From positions 1 to 61,041 of the forward strand of contig NZ_GL890942.1 in assembly GCF_000211815.1 (NCBI RefSeq): a stretch of DNA of 61,041 bases, read 5' to 3'. The stretch comes from Moorena producens 3L (GTDB lineage: Bacteria > Cyanobacteriota > Cyanobacteriia > Cyanobacteriales > Coleofasciculaceae). The notes beneath the pieces were generated by a model, which saw nothing but the letters and a program-made list of their open reading frames with translations, had not been told where the DNA came from and did no database searches. Shown here one piece after another: positions 43,647 to 52,997 of the stretch. The position numbers and the translations under genes are program-made. Numbering within the stretch: the stretch's first letter is position 1; every line of letters begins with the position of its first letter.

Positions 43647-46217
43647 ATGACAGACAGCGGACAAGATATGAGCAATTTCTCCATGTTGGATTTATTCCGC
43701 ATGGAGGTGGAAAGCCAAGCAACGATATTAAATGACAATTTATTGGCTCTGGAAAGTAATCCTTCCTCCAGCCAAGAACTGGAATCCCTAATGCGTGCAG
43801 CCCATTCCATTAAAGGTGCTGCCCGGATTGTCCAAATTGATGCTGCCGTTAACATCGCTCATACTATGGAGGATTGCTTTGTGGCAGCTATGAATAAAAC
43901 CATTACCCTCAAGGCAGATCACATTGATGTCTTGCTGCAAGGTGTCGATTTCCTCCAACAAATCAGCCAAGTTGATGAAGTGAATTTAGACCAATGGTTG
44001 TCTGAACATGGGCAAGCCATTGAAGGTCAGAGTATTGCGATCGCTAAAATTCTCGCACCAGAATCTGCACCCTCCTCCCCACAACAGCCATCTCCATCTC
44101 CTGCCCCTAGTACCTCCGGGCCACAGAAGTCGGAAAAACTAAGCGCTATAGATGATCCTTCCGAAGTTTCCACTCTCGATACTACGAATACAGCCATAGA
44201 GACTCATCAGCAAACTGTTGATCAGCACCATCTAGATCAACAAAATATTGATCAGGTAGTAACTCACCAGGCTCAAACCGATTCTCCCCCTCAAGTACCT
44301 AGTCAGGAGTCTGACAAGACCACGATAGAGATTGAAAGTCAACCCTTGGAGCAGACTGTTAGCCACAAGCCTCAAACCCCAGTGGCTGCCAAAGACAATC
44401 AATCCTCATCTACCCCAAAAAATGATTTAACTGAGCAACCATCGATGGCTTTGGATAGTGCCAAAAAGCCGGAAGCTAAAGAGAGAGTTGTGCGAGTCAG
44501 TGCTGAAAACTTAAATAGCTTAATGGGTTTAGCTGGTGAATCCCTAGTGGAGGCGAATTGGCTACAACCGTTTGCTGATTCTTTGATGACCCTCAAGAAA
44601 CATCAAATGGAATTATCGAAGATCCTGGAAAAATTACAGGATGCTTTAGCAATATCCCAGGTCAATCAAGTGGGGGAGGAATATCTGAAAGTCGCTCGAC
44701 AAAAGGAACAGGAATGTCGAGAAATTTTAGGCGATCGCATGAGTGAACTGGAACTGTATGCTCGTCGCACTGCTAATCTTTCGGATCGTCTTTACCGAGA
44801 AGTGATTGCGTCTCATATGCGTCCTTTTGCTGATGGGGTACAGAGTTTTCCTCGCATGATTAGGGATATAGCCAGAAAGCTGAATAAAAAAGTTAAATTA
44901 GACATTACTGGCAAATCTACGGCAGTAGATCGAGATATTTTACAGAAACTAGAAGCACCACTGACTCATATTTTGCGTAACTCTGTAGACCATGGTATTG
45001 AACCTCCCCAAGAGCGTGTAGCAATGGGGAAACCAGCCCAAGGCACAGTGCGACTGGAAGCTGTTCATCGTGGTGGGATGTTATCGATTACTGTTGCTGA
45101 CGATGGCAAAGGCATAGATCCAGAGAAATTGCGGGAAAAAATTGTCCGCAAAAAAATGATCACCCCAGAGATGGCAAGCCAGCTAGCTGAACATGAGCTG
45201 ATGGAGTTTCTATTTTTGCCGGGATTTTCTACTGCTAAGCAGGTAACCGAAATTTCTGGTCGTGGGGTTGGTTTAGATATTGCCAAGAGTATGGCACAAG
45301 AGGTAGGTGGCACCCTGCGAGCTACCTCTAAGCTAGGACAAGGAACGAGTTTCCACTTCCAATTGCCTCTGACTCTATCAGTTATTCGTACCCTATTAGT
45401 GGATATATATGGTGAACCTTATGCGTTTCCGCTAGCACGAATTGACCAAATTTTCATGGTAGATAAAAAAGAAATTTCTGTAGTAGAAAACCGGCAATAT
45501 TTTACCCTTAATGATGAAAACATTGGACTGGTAGCTGCCCACCAAGTCTTGGAGTTAGATGACTCTTATATCAAATCTGAAACCCTACCAGTCGTGATCA
45601 TCAGTGACCAATCGAATCGTTTTGGATTAGTAGTTGATAAATTTTTAGGTGAACGGGATTTGGTGGTTCGACCATTAGATCCGAGGCTGGGCAAAGTTCA
45701 GGATATCAATGCTGCTGCTTTGATGGGAGACGGTTCGCCGATTCTAATTGTGGATGTGTCAGATTTAGTGCGCTCCATTGATAATCTACTCAATAGCCGC
45801 CAGTTGAACCAAGTCAGTGCTGATACTGATGATACTGATATCCAACAGCGGAAACGAATTCTAGTAGTTGATGATTCCATTACCGTGCGGCAAATGGAAC
45901 GTAAGTTACTGGAAAACCAAGGTTATGAGGTGGAAATAGCTGTTAATGGCATGGATGGTTGGAACGCTGTTCGTACCAACCCTTATGATTTAGTTATTAG
46001 TGATATTGATATGCCCCGCATGAACGGCATTGAGCTAGTCAGCCATATTAAAAGCCATGATAAATTAAAATCAATCCCTGTGATTATTATTTCCTATAAA
46101 GACCGGGAACAAGACCGTATTCAAGGTTTGGAAGCTGGCGCAGATTATTATCTAACCAAGAGTAGTTTCCATGATGATTCTTTGTTAAATGCCGTGATTG
46201 ATTTAATTGGGGAGTAG
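43647..46217 (+). CDS. cheA: CheA histidine kinase with C-terminal receiver domain
   Basis: 856 aa hybrid kinase. HPt domain 1-115 with phospho-acceptor H53 (MRAAHSIKGAARIV). A Pro/Ser/Gln-rich linker (~130-280) replaces the P2 domain. Dimerisation helices follow, then HATPase with N box HILRNSVDHGIEPP, G1 VADDGKGID and G2 SGRGVGLDIAKSMA. A CheW-like domain follows (SVIRTLLVDIYGEPYAFPLA). The receiver has DLVISDIDMPRMNG with its Asp intact, plus the DD pair in ILVVDDS. This matches WspE. The kinase should pass phosphate to its own receiver, to the REC-cyclase at 50002, and perhaps to CheB. Confidence 0.96.
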   Translation: MTDSGQDMSNFSMLDLFRMEVESQATILNDNLLALESNPSSSQELESLMRAAHSIKGAARIVQIDAAVNIAHTMEDCFVAAMNKTITLKADHIDVLLQGVDFLQQISQVDEVNLDQWLSEHGQAIEGQSIAIAKILAPESAPSSPQQPSPSPAPSTSGPQKSEKLSAIDDPSEVSTLDTTNTAIETHQQTVDQHHLDQQNIDQVVTHQAQTDSPPQVPSQESDKTTIEIESQPLEQTVSHKPQTPVAAKDNQSSSTPKNDLTEQPSMALDSAKKPEAKERVVRVSAENLNSLMGLAGESLVEANWLQPFADSLMTLKKHQMELSKILEKLQDALAISQVNQVGEEYLKVARQKEQECREILGDRMSELELYARRTANLSDRLYREVIASHMRPFADGVQSFPRMIRDIARKLNKKVKLDITGKSTAVDRDILQKLEAPLTHILRNSVDHGIEPPQERVAMGKPAQGTVRLEAVHRGGMLSITVADDGKGIDPEKLREKIVRKKMITPEMASQLAEHELMEFLFLPGFSTAKQVTEISGRGVGLDIAKSMAQEVGGTLRATSKLGQGTSFHFQLPLTLSVIRTLLVDIYGEPYAFPLARIDQIFMVDKKEISVVENRQYFTLNDENIGLVAAHQVLELDDSYIKSETLPVVIISDQSNRFGLVVDKFLGERDLVVRPLDPRLGKVQDINAAALMGDGSPILIVDVSDLVRSIDNLLNSRQLNQVSADTDDTDIQQRKRILVVDDSITVRQMERKLLENQGYEVEIAVNGMDGWNAVRTNPYDLVISDIDMPRMNGIELVSHIKSHDKLKSIPVIIISYKDREQDRIQGLEAGADYYLTKSSFHDDSLLNAVIDLIGE

Positions 46218-46339
46218 GGATTATTAATTGGTTAGTTTGGATGGCTTGCTTGTTAATTGTAAATAGTCAACTTGGAATCCAAGCTTATTAATTAATAAGG
46301 TTTGATTAATAAGTGGGAAAAAACAAATGAATAAAATAG

Positions 46340-46446
46340 ACTATAGCGTTGATCATACTTATGAGGTACATTCAATTTTCTTAGGCTTACTCCCGACTCC
46401 CGACTCCCGACTCCCGACTCCCGACTCCCGACTCCCGACTCCCTTA
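46340..46446. repeat. Composite repeat with GACTCCC heptamers
   Basis: TATAGCGTTGATCATACTTA and GAGGTACA form an arm in inverse orientation to the other copies. A GACTCCC array follows (46389-46442) and ends 32 bases before cheB. Confidence 0.7.
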
Positions 46447-46473
46447 TAAAAAAGTAATCAGCATTTTTATGAC

Positions 46474-47484
46474 ATGAAAATAGCAATTGTTAATGATTCA
46501 ATGATGGCAGTAGAAACCCTGCGGCGTGTCTTGATGGGGGTTCAAGACTATCAAGTAGCTTGGGTGGCTAGTGATGGTGCCGAAGCTATTGCCAAATGTA
46601 CCAAAGACCTCCCAGACTTAATTTTGATGAATTTGACCATGCCAGTAATAGATGGGGTTGAGGCAACTCGCCAGATCATGAAACATTGTCCCTGTGCGAT
46701 TTTAGTGGTAACCGCTAGCATCCAGCAGAATTCATCGAAAGTATTTGAAGCCCTTGGATATGGAGCCTTAGATGCTGTCAGTCTGCCAGTTTTGGGCACT
46801 CGCGGTAACCCAGATGCTGCCCAGGAACTACTTACTAAAATTGCTACCATTGGTAAACTGATCGGAAAATCCACCCCAAATTCAAAATCCCCAGCCCGAA
46901 ATTCCCAACTCCATCTTCCGCCGTTAATCGCAATTGGTGCTTCGACTGGAGGACCAAAGGCTCTAGCAACGATTCTCTCCAGCATACCAGCAAGTTTCAG
47001 TGCAGCAATTGTGATTGTCCAGCATGTGGATCTGCAGTTTGCTTCAGGATTAGTGCAGTGGTTGAATAATCAGACACCCTTGGTAGTCCAGCTAGCGTCT
47101 GACCGTAGCCGTCCAGAAGTAGGGAAAGTATTGATTGCTGGAACCAAAGACCACCTGTGTTTAACATCGAATTTGAGGTTAACCTACACCAGCAAACCCA
47201 GTAATTATCCCTACCGCCCCTCCGTGGATGTTTTTTTCAAAAGTTTAGCCGAGTACTGGAAGCGCAAGGGCACGGCTGTGTTGTTAACTGGCATGGGTAG
47301 AGATGGAGCTGAAGGGCTAAAACTGTTGCGCTCTAAAGGTTGGCATACTATTGCCCAAGATAAAAGCAGTTGCGTGGTTTATGGGATGCCGAAAGCAGCA
47401 GCAGAGTTGAAGGCGGCGGTGGAAATTTTGCCCCTAGACGCGATCGCACCTGCCCTAATCAAAGGATTCGCTTTTAAGCCTTAG
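46474..47484 (+). CDS. cheB: CheB methylesterase with Asn at the receiver phosphorylation site
   Basis: 336 aa. The receiver domain (1-120) is followed by the methylesterase domain with its catalytic triad in place: Ser in AIGASTGGPKAL, His in IVQHVD, Asp in GMGRDGAEGL. It removes methyl groups from the MCPs and opposes CheR. The receiver's expected acceptor is Asn (N53, DLILMNLTMPVIDG) where CheB/WspF have Asp. The codon is AAT, one transition from GAT. The acid pocket reads IVNDS. Phosphorylation by CheA is therefore unlikely in the usual way, and esterase activity may be unregulated. Length and context otherwise fit WspF. Confidence 0.94.
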   Translation: MKIAIVNDSMMAVETLRRVLMGVQDYQVAWVASDGAEAIAKCTKDLPDLILMNLTMPVIDGVEATRQIMKHCPCAILVVTASIQQNSSKVFEALGYGALDAVSLPVLGTRGNPDAAQELLTKIATIGKLIGKSTPNSKSPARNSQLHLPPLIAIGASTGGPKALATILSSIPASFSAAIVIVQHVDLQFASGLVQWLNNQTPLVVQLASDRSRPEVGKVLIAGTKDHLCLTSNLRLTYTSKPSNYPYRPSVDVFFKSLAEYWKRKGTAVLLTGMGRDGAEGLKLLRSKGWHTIAQDKSSCVVYGMPKAAAELKAAVEILPLDAIAPALIKGFAFKP

Positions 47485-47757
47485 GTAAATTCCTATAGCT
47501 CAATTCCAATATCATTTTTATTGCACAACATTGATCTCTTATAATAATTCTTAACAATAACTGACTATTAATCACAATTGGCATGACATAGTTTTCCCAG
47601 TTTGCCCAGAGTATTGAACAAAATTTGATAAACTGCTAAACAAATTAGCTAACCCCAAGTTATTTATCGATGCTGTACCTGATCTGATTGATAGCCGCTT
47701 AACCAAGCCCAATCAGATCGGGATATATTAGGATGTAACGGTACAATACGGACAAAT

Positions 47758-48354
47758 ATGTATCTTACTCCAACCGAAGCTCAAAAACGATATGGTTATA
47801 ATCCCAAAACCCTAGCTAGATGGGCAGATGCAGGAAAAATCCAATGCATTAGGTCTCCTGGAGGTCACCGCCGCTATCTAGCTAGTTCCATAGATCGACT
47901 AATAGTTTGCGTTGACACTCGCCCTGTAGTCCTTTATGCCAGGGTTTCAACCAAGTCTCAATCGGAGGATCTAAATTCCCAGATTGAGTATTTGGGCAGG
48001 AACTACCCAAATTGCCGATGCTATTCAGAATATGGATCCGGATTGAACTTCAAACGCCGGAAATTTATTGGGCTAATGGAAAAAGTAGCGAACTCTGAAA
48101 TCAAAACTATTGTCGTGGCTCACAAAGACAGACTGTGCAGATTTGGGTTCGATTTTGTCGAGTGGTTTTGCCATTTACATAACTGTCAAATAGTGGTGCT
48201 CAATAACACTTACAAGACCCCCCAGCAAGAGTTGATGGATGATTTTATGTCGATAATGCACTGCTTTAGTTCTAAGCTTTACTTTCTTCGTCGCTATGAA
48301 AAAGAAATTAAATCTACTGTCACCAAACTGGACAATACAGACAAAAAGCTATAA
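47758..48354 (+). CDS. tnpA: IS607 serine recombinase TnpA
   Basis: 198 aa, the normal IS607 TnpA length. The N-terminal MerR-like helix-turn-helix has LTPTEAQKRYGYNPKTLARW and SPGGHRRYLAS. The resolvase-type catalytic domain has VVLYARVSTKSQSEDLNSQI with the nucleophile Ser and downstream VAHKDRLCRFGFDFVEWFC. It cuts and joins DNA through a serine-phosphate link. tnpB starts 28 bases after its stop (or overlaps if a longer start is used). Confidence 0.95.
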   Translation: MYLTPTEAQKRYGYNPKTLARWADAGKIQCIRSPGGHRRYLASSIDRLIVCVDTRPVVLYARVSTKSQSEDLNSQIEYLGRNYPNCRCYSEYGSGLNFKRRKFIGLMEKVANSEIKTIVVAHKDRLCRFGFDFVEWFCHLHNCQIVVLNNTYKTPQQELMDDFMSIMHCFSSKLYFLRRYEKEIKSTVTKLDNTDKKL

Positions 48355-48382
48355 GATAGACACAAATAGCAAAGATCAAGCA

Positions 48383-49855
48383 ATGACAGCAAAAGTAGGT
48401 ATCAACAAAAAGATCTCAACTCAAGTCGTCCCGGTTGTCGGGATGGCAAAGTCGGTTGAGATTGAGCTGTTGTCTACGATGAAAAAGCTAGGAATCGTCA
48501 GGTCTGAGTCTTACCACAAACTAGGCAGCATAAAGCACTGGGGCTTAGACTGGAAAAAAGCTTACCCAGAAGTTAGAACTTTCAGAACTCCTGAGTCTCT
48601 GGGATTACCTTCAAAACTAATGGAATGGACTGTTAGTGATGTAGCGAAAGCTGTTAGGGCTCAACAGGCAGCTTGTGCTGATGCAGTAATCAAAAAAATT
48701 TACAAAAAGTTTCCTGGAAAAGATAACCAAAAGACAAGAAAAGAGTATGCCACGCAGCTGAAGACCTTAGCTCTTTTAGATAGTCCACTACTCCACAGGC
48801 TTGTAAGGATTGAGTTTCAGCGAGGACATTCTTGGGTCAAAAATCAGATAGTTTATCAGCAAGGAGGCTATAAGTGTAAGCGTATATCGCGAAACACCTA
48901 CCAATTAGAAATAGCTGGACTCAGGAGAGGAAAAAGAAACAGGATATTAGTTAGGTCTAACCGAAAAATAAAAGGGCAAATCAGACTGATATACAACCAA
49001 TTAGTGCAGCGCTTTGAAGTTCACTTCCTAGTTGACCATGGGAAAGTGTGTATCCCAGTTGACCGCCGCTCTGTTGGCGTAGATAAGGGATACACAGAAG
49101 CTTTCTTTGATTCAGAAGGGAAAGCTCATGGCAAAGGGTTGGGTAAGTTAGCGTCCAAGAAGTCAGATCGGATATGCGCTAAGAATCGGAACAGAGGAAA
49201 ACTTTGGGCAATTCACAGGAAACTAGAAAAGATAGACCCGGCTAAGTCAGCTAGGATTTTAAAAAACAACCTTTCTAGGAAAACAGAGAACCGCCGTTAT
49301 AGAAAAGACCAAACTGAAATATTATCAGTTATTGGTCAAGCCTCTAAGTCTTTATTTGGAGGAAAGGCATTAAAGGTTTTTGCAGAAGATTTAACACAAC
49401 CAATTAAAAATAAGCGCCAGTCCAAGGCCATGTCTCGCAAGCTTAATAGCTGGATGAAAGGTCAAATGCGAGACTCTTTACAAAAATGGGCTGATTGGAC
49501 TGGCTCCTTTGTAACAGAAGTCCAGCCGAGCTACACGTCGCCAGTTGACTCCATAACTGGAACCCTATTAGGGAAAAGGAGTGGGGACAGCGAACCCATA
49601 TTTAATGGGGTCGTGTTGCCGGCTGACTGCAATGCTGCTAAGAACATCTTGGATCGGGGTATAGACTTCGAAATTTCTCGGTACTCTTCTAGAGCCGAGG
49701 TTCAGGCAGTATTGTTGCGCCGTACCGCGCGTTTCTTAAAAGGTATGGGACTGAGTCTTGCTGATGCAGTTGAGCTTGGATGGCTTGACTCTAAGCATAG
49801 TAAGACTCGGGCTTTTAAGGAACTCCTGAACGGGATTTCAGGAGCGCCCAAATAG
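48383..49855 (+). CDS. tnpB: TnpB RNA-guided nuclease without the zinc-finger cysteines
   Basis: 490 aa from ATG 48383 (MTAKVGINKKISTQVVPVVG); the frame is open to 48296, overlapping tnpA. RuvC-I is RRSVGVDKGYTEAFF, RuvC-II is LKVFAEDLTQPIKN, RuvC-III is VLPADCNAAKNIL; all three acids are present. Between II and III most TnpB proteins carry a CxxC...CxxC finger. Here it reads SYTSPVDSITGTLLGKRSGD, with no cysteine pair. It is longer than typical TnpB (~400 aa), with extra sequence at both ends. It should cut donor or target sites guided by an RNA from the element's right end. Confidence 0.9.
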   Translation: MTAKVGINKKISTQVVPVVGMAKSVEIELLSTMKKLGIVRSESYHKLGSIKHWGLDWKKAYPEVRTFRTPESLGLPSKLMEWTVSDVAKAVRAQQAACADAVIKKIYKKFPGKDNQKTRKEYATQLKTLALLDSPLLHRLVRIEFQRGHSWVKNQIVYQQGGYKCKRISRNTYQLEIAGLRRGKRNRILVRSNRKIKGQIRLIYNQLVQRFEVHFLVDHGKVCIPVDRRSVGVDKGYTEAFFDSEGKAHGKGLGKLASKKSDRICAKNRNRGKLWAIHRKLEKIDPAKSARILKNNLSRKTENRRYRKDQTEILSVIGQASKSLFGGKALKVFAEDLTQPIKNKRQSKAMSRKLNSWMKGQMRDSLQKWADWTGSFVTEVQPSYTSPVDSITGTLLGKRSGDSEPIFNGVVLPADCNAAKNILDRGIDFEISRYSSRAEVQAVLLRRTARFLKGMGLSLADAVELGWLDSKHSKTRAFKELLNGISGAPK

Positions 49856-49900
49856 ATGAGTGGGAGGCTTAACTCCGATTGCTGCTTGACCACTCCTCAC
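49700..49900 (+). ncRNA. Possible TnpB omega (right-end) RNA
   Basis: TnpB guide RNAs overlap the end of the ORF and the right end. Stems TCCTGA/TCAGGA (49824-49843) and GAGTGG/CCACTC (49858-49895) fit such an RNA. The exact 3' boundary and guide are not determined. Confidence 0.3.
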
Positions 49901-50001
49901 TTGGGCAACAATAAAATTTACCTTAACCGATTTGTAGGGACTTGTCCTAATAATCCCGGTTTAAGAGTATCCCAAAGCTGGACAAGGACATTACAAATAA
50001 A

Positions 50002-51519
50002 ATGGTGACCCAAGAGCCGATTAAAGTCCTACTTATCGATGATCAGCCCATGATCGGCGAAGCCATCCGCCGCATGTTGGCTCCGGAAAAGGATATTATC
50101 TTCCGCTATTGTCAGGATCCAACTCAAACCTTAAAAGTAGCTAAGGAGTACCAACCAACGGTCATTCTACAAGACTTGGTCATGCCGGAGATGGATGGCT
50201 TGTTGTTAGTGCGTTTTCTGCGCTCTAAGGATTCGCCGACTAGACCTATTCCCCTGATTGTACTCTCAAGTAAAGAAGAACCAGTAATTAAAGCCAAAGC
50301 CTTTGGATTTGGAGCAAATGATTACTTAGTAAAACTGCCAGATCGGGTAGAACTAATTGCTCGGATTCGTTACCATTCCAAAGCCTATCTTAACTTCCTG
50401 AAACGAACCGAAGCTGAAGAGCAGCTTAAAGCTGAAAATCTGCGCCAGTCAAAGTATATAAAACAGGTAGAAAAGGTAACAGTAGCAGCCGCCGCTGTGG
50501 AAAATGATACCTTTGAGCCTGAAAATCTGGAGGAAGTAGCTGCTCGGAGCGACGAGTTAGGACGACTAGCACGGGTTTTCCGGCAAATGGTTCAAACGGT
50601 AAAAGCCCGTGAGCAAGAATTGACTCAAGCCAATGAAACTCTGGAAACCCTAAAAAATTCCTTTGCTCGGTTTTTCCCATTTGAATATCTGAATTTTCTG
50701 CACAAAGACAATGTGATTCATGTCCAATTAGGCGACCACGTTAGTAAAGAAATGGCGGTGATGTTCAGTGATATTCGCTCCTTTACTACCATTTCTGAGA
50801 GTATGACACCAAAGGAAAACTTTGACTTCGTCAATGCCTATCTTAAGCGTGTTAGTCCTGAAATTCGCAATCACGATGGCTTTATTGTCAAATTTCTTGG
50901 GGATGGCATGATGGCAATTTTCCCTGATGGCGCTGATAATGCTGTCTGTGCTGGAATTGCCAAGCTCAAAAAAGTCCACCAATACAATCAAAAGCGTGAA
51001 GCCAACGGTTATTTACCGATTCAAGTAGGGATTGGTATCCACTATGGTCACATGATGGTGGGGATGGTTGGAGAGACATTCCGAATGCAGGGGGATGCTT
51101 TTTCTGATAATGTTAACTTGACCGCTCGTTTGGAAGGCTTGACCAAGTTCTATGGGGTTTCTTTCTTAATTTCCCAGCAAACCTTAGAGAAATTGAGCAA
51201 TCCAAATCACTATCAAATTCGGTTTCTAGATCGAGCAATTGTTAAAGGTAGAAATGAACCCCTTGCCATCTATGAAGTGCTGGATGGTGAGACGGAGGCA
51301 GTTAGGGAATTGAAGTTAAAAACGCAACTGGAATTTGAACAAGGTTTAGAGTGTTATCGCACTCAAGGATTTGACAAGGCTTTAGAATATTTTAATCACG
51401 TGTTAATGGTGAATCCTTTGGATAAGACCGCTGCCTTATATATGGAGCGAATTAATCAGTTGATGGCCCAAGGGGTGCCACAGGATTGGGATGGAGTTTG
51501 GCGGTTTACCAAGAAGTAA
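50002..51519 (+). CDS. Response regulator with adenylate cyclase output domain
   Basis: 505 aa. Receiver (1-125) with D13/D14 and phospho-acceptor D58 (VILQDLVMPEMDG). A helical, HAMP-like connector (~135-215, with ARSDELGRLARVFRQMV). Class III cyclase catalytic domain (~225-405): metal residues D257 (MFSDIRSFTT) and D301 (KFLGDGMM), purine-specifying K297 and D365 (the Lys/Asp pair of ATP-specific enzymes), and transition-state N372 and R376 (DNVNLTARLE). Residues ~425-480 look like a TPR pair. Expected reaction is ATP to cAMP after phosphorylation by CheA. Its place after cheB is that of wspR. The IS607 element now separates it from cheB. Confidence 0.93.
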   Translation: MVTQEPIKVLLIDDQPMIGEAIRRMLAPEKDIIFRYCQDPTQTLKVAKEYQPTVILQDLVMPEMDGLLLVRFLRSKDSPTRPIPLIVLSSKEEPVIKAKAFGFGANDYLVKLPDRVELIARIRYHSKAYLNFLKRTEAEEQLKAENLRQSKYIKQVEKVTVAAAAVENDTFEPENLEEVAARSDELGRLARVFRQMVQTVKAREQELTQANETLETLKNSFARFFPFEYLNFLHKDNVIHVQLGDHVSKEMAVMFSDIRSFTTISESMTPKENFDFVNAYLKRVSPEIRNHDGFIVKFLGDGMMAIFPDGADNAVCAGIAKLKKVHQYNQKREANGYLPIQVGIGIHYGHMMVGMVGETFRMQGDAFSDNVNLTARLEGLTKFYGVSFLISQQTLEKLSNPNHYQIRFLDRAIVKGRNEPLAIYEVLDGETEAVRELKLKTQLEFEQGLECYRTQGFDKALEYFNHVLMVNPLDKTAALYMERINQLMAQGVPQDWDGVWRFTKK

Positions 51520-51972
51520 GCTATCTGGATTAATGGGAGTAGGGAGTAGGGAGTAGGGAGTAGGGAGTAGCTGACAAGGGTAGGTTTTTTAGTTTGGAGA
51601 TAGGTAATAGGTAATAGGTAATAGGTAATAGGTAATGGGTAATGGGTAATGGGTAATGGGTAATGGGTGATGGGTAATAGGTAATGGGTAATAGGTAATG
51701 GGTAATAGGGGGAGCATGTCACTTATGCCTAATATTTGTACATTATCTATAGCCCCCTCATGGGTAATTGCTTGCTCTAATGGTACATAGTTCATCTGTT
51801 CGGCAACTAAGACCGGCTCCCTAACAGGATTTTTGTTGTTTTGTCAAGTAGTTCATTTGTTCGGGAAATTTGACCTGCTCCCATCATGTTTAATCGATTT
51901 TAGGAGTTTTTAGGTGATTCGGCAACACTATCATTGATTGCATTTTTGCTCTTGATTTTAAGCTGATATCAC
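51520..51972. repeat. Convergent gap with GGGAGTA and GGTAATA/GGTAATG heptamer arrays
   Basis: Arrays at 51536-51570 and 51598-51710. After them, TAGTTCATCTGTTCG and TAGTTCATTTGTTCG (about 51789 and 51849) form a loose 60-bp-spaced pair. No terminator is clear. Confidence 0.8.
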
Positions 51973-52983
51973 CTAATTTTTCAGATACTTATCGAGCTGG
52001 AAAAACTCAATCAATTCCTCAAAATTGGTGTCATTAGCGGTAGGAGTTGAGAATTCAATAGCTTTAATTATGGCTGGATTCAAATACTTAAAAACATCAT
52101 GGGTTAAAACTGCAATTGCTTCGGCGGTAAACCCTTTAAGTTCACGAGCCAATCTAGCCATTCGTCCCTTAGCAAAATTGACTTGAAAGCGAGTCCTTTT
52201 CAGCAGCCGTTGTCTAAGATTTTCATAAATAGTTTGTTTATCGATAGCTTCGGAATCAGGAATATCTTGATTCAAAATTATGGGGATAATATCAGGATTT
52301 TCTTCTAGAAATAGCAGACTGCCTTCCTCGTTAAATGCTTCAATCCCTTCCATTCCCAAAGTGCCTAAATCAGCCAAAGCAATAATCCGAGCTACCAGAG
52401 ATAGGTTTTTATCATAAGAGTAGAGGTCAGGTTGGTAAATTGTATTGTCTGAAGTATCATACCAACAAATGGTAGCGTTAATCGCTTCTGTAATGATTTG
52501 TAAATCTGAATCGGTAAACAAGGCCAGATGGTTAGGAGTTTGCTTACTTATCCATTCATTCTGATTTTTGATGTAATCCAAAAGCTTAGTAATTGTAGCG
52601 GCTTCGCTCACACCACTTTCTCGCCGTCTAGAGGTATAGGGTTGGATTTGAGGGAGAAACTCTTGCACCATATCGTGAGCAATGGCGCACAGATCGATTA
52701 ACTGTTTGATTCTGCTCAGATAGTCTGGTGCTATATCATTGTCCAGACCGGCTTCCCAATCGGGTCTGATGGCTTGGAAAATCCGATCAGCTCTACGCTG
52801 AACTCCATTAACATGGTCACAAGTATGATAGTAAAGCTGTTTTCGCTCCGTTTCTTTTTCCATTTCCAACAGAGCAAAGGTTTTCACCCTAGTGACTGCT
52901 TCCACAAAGGAGCTAGGAAGCTGATCTGACTCATCAATTGAGGGGTGTGATAGATACTGATTATCCTGATTACGTTGATTCAT
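51973..52983 (-). CDS. HD-domain protein, possible cyclic-nucleotide phosphodiesterase
   Basis: 336 aa soluble protein. The HD-superfamily metal motif is visible as QLYYHTCDHVNGVQRRAD followed by DLCAIAHDMVQEF (~50-115). A downstream ATICWYDTSDNTIYQPDLY and SLVARIIALADLGTLGMEG supply further His/Asp candidates. The HD fold hydrolyses phosphoesters, including cyclic nucleotides in some families. It follows the MscS-CNB gene by 14 bp on the same strand, so they form one operon next to an adenylate cyclase. A role in removing cAMP is my inference; a (p)ppGpp- or nucleotide-acting enzyme is the alternative. Confidence 0.7.
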   Translation of the reverse strand: MNQRNQDNQYLSHPSIDESDQLPSSFVEAVTRVKTFALLEMEKETERKQLYYHTCDHVNGVQRRADRIFQAIRPDWEAGLDNDIAPDYLSRIKQLIDLCAIAHDMVQEFLPQIQPYTSRRRESGVSEAATITKLLDYIKNQNEWISKQTPNHLALFTDSDLQIITEAINATICWYDTSDNTIYQPDLYSYDKNLSLVARIIALADLGTLGMEGIEAFNEEGSLLFLEENPDIIPIILNQDIPDSEAIDKQTIYENLRQRLLKRTRFQVNFAKGRMARLARELKGFTAEAIAVLTHDVFKYLNPAIIKAIEFSTPTANDTNFEELIEFFQLDKYLKN

Positions 52984-52997
52984 GATAACTATCGGTT

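Larger units (their letters stand above)
47590..49960 (+). mobile_element. IS607-family element (TnpA + TnpB)
   Basis: Serine-recombinase tnpA and RNA-guided tnpB stand in the usual order between cheB and the cyclase gene. A hairpin with CTGATCTGATTG / CAATCAGATC arms at 47678-47722 is near the left side; stems lie at 49824-49895 on the right. IS607 elements leave no target duplication, so the ends are only approximate. Both genes are intact, so the element may be active. Confidence 0.8.

Noticed and set aside
43788..45880. Minus-strand ORFs within cheA
   Set aside because: Shadows of a well-conserved plus-strand kinase gene.
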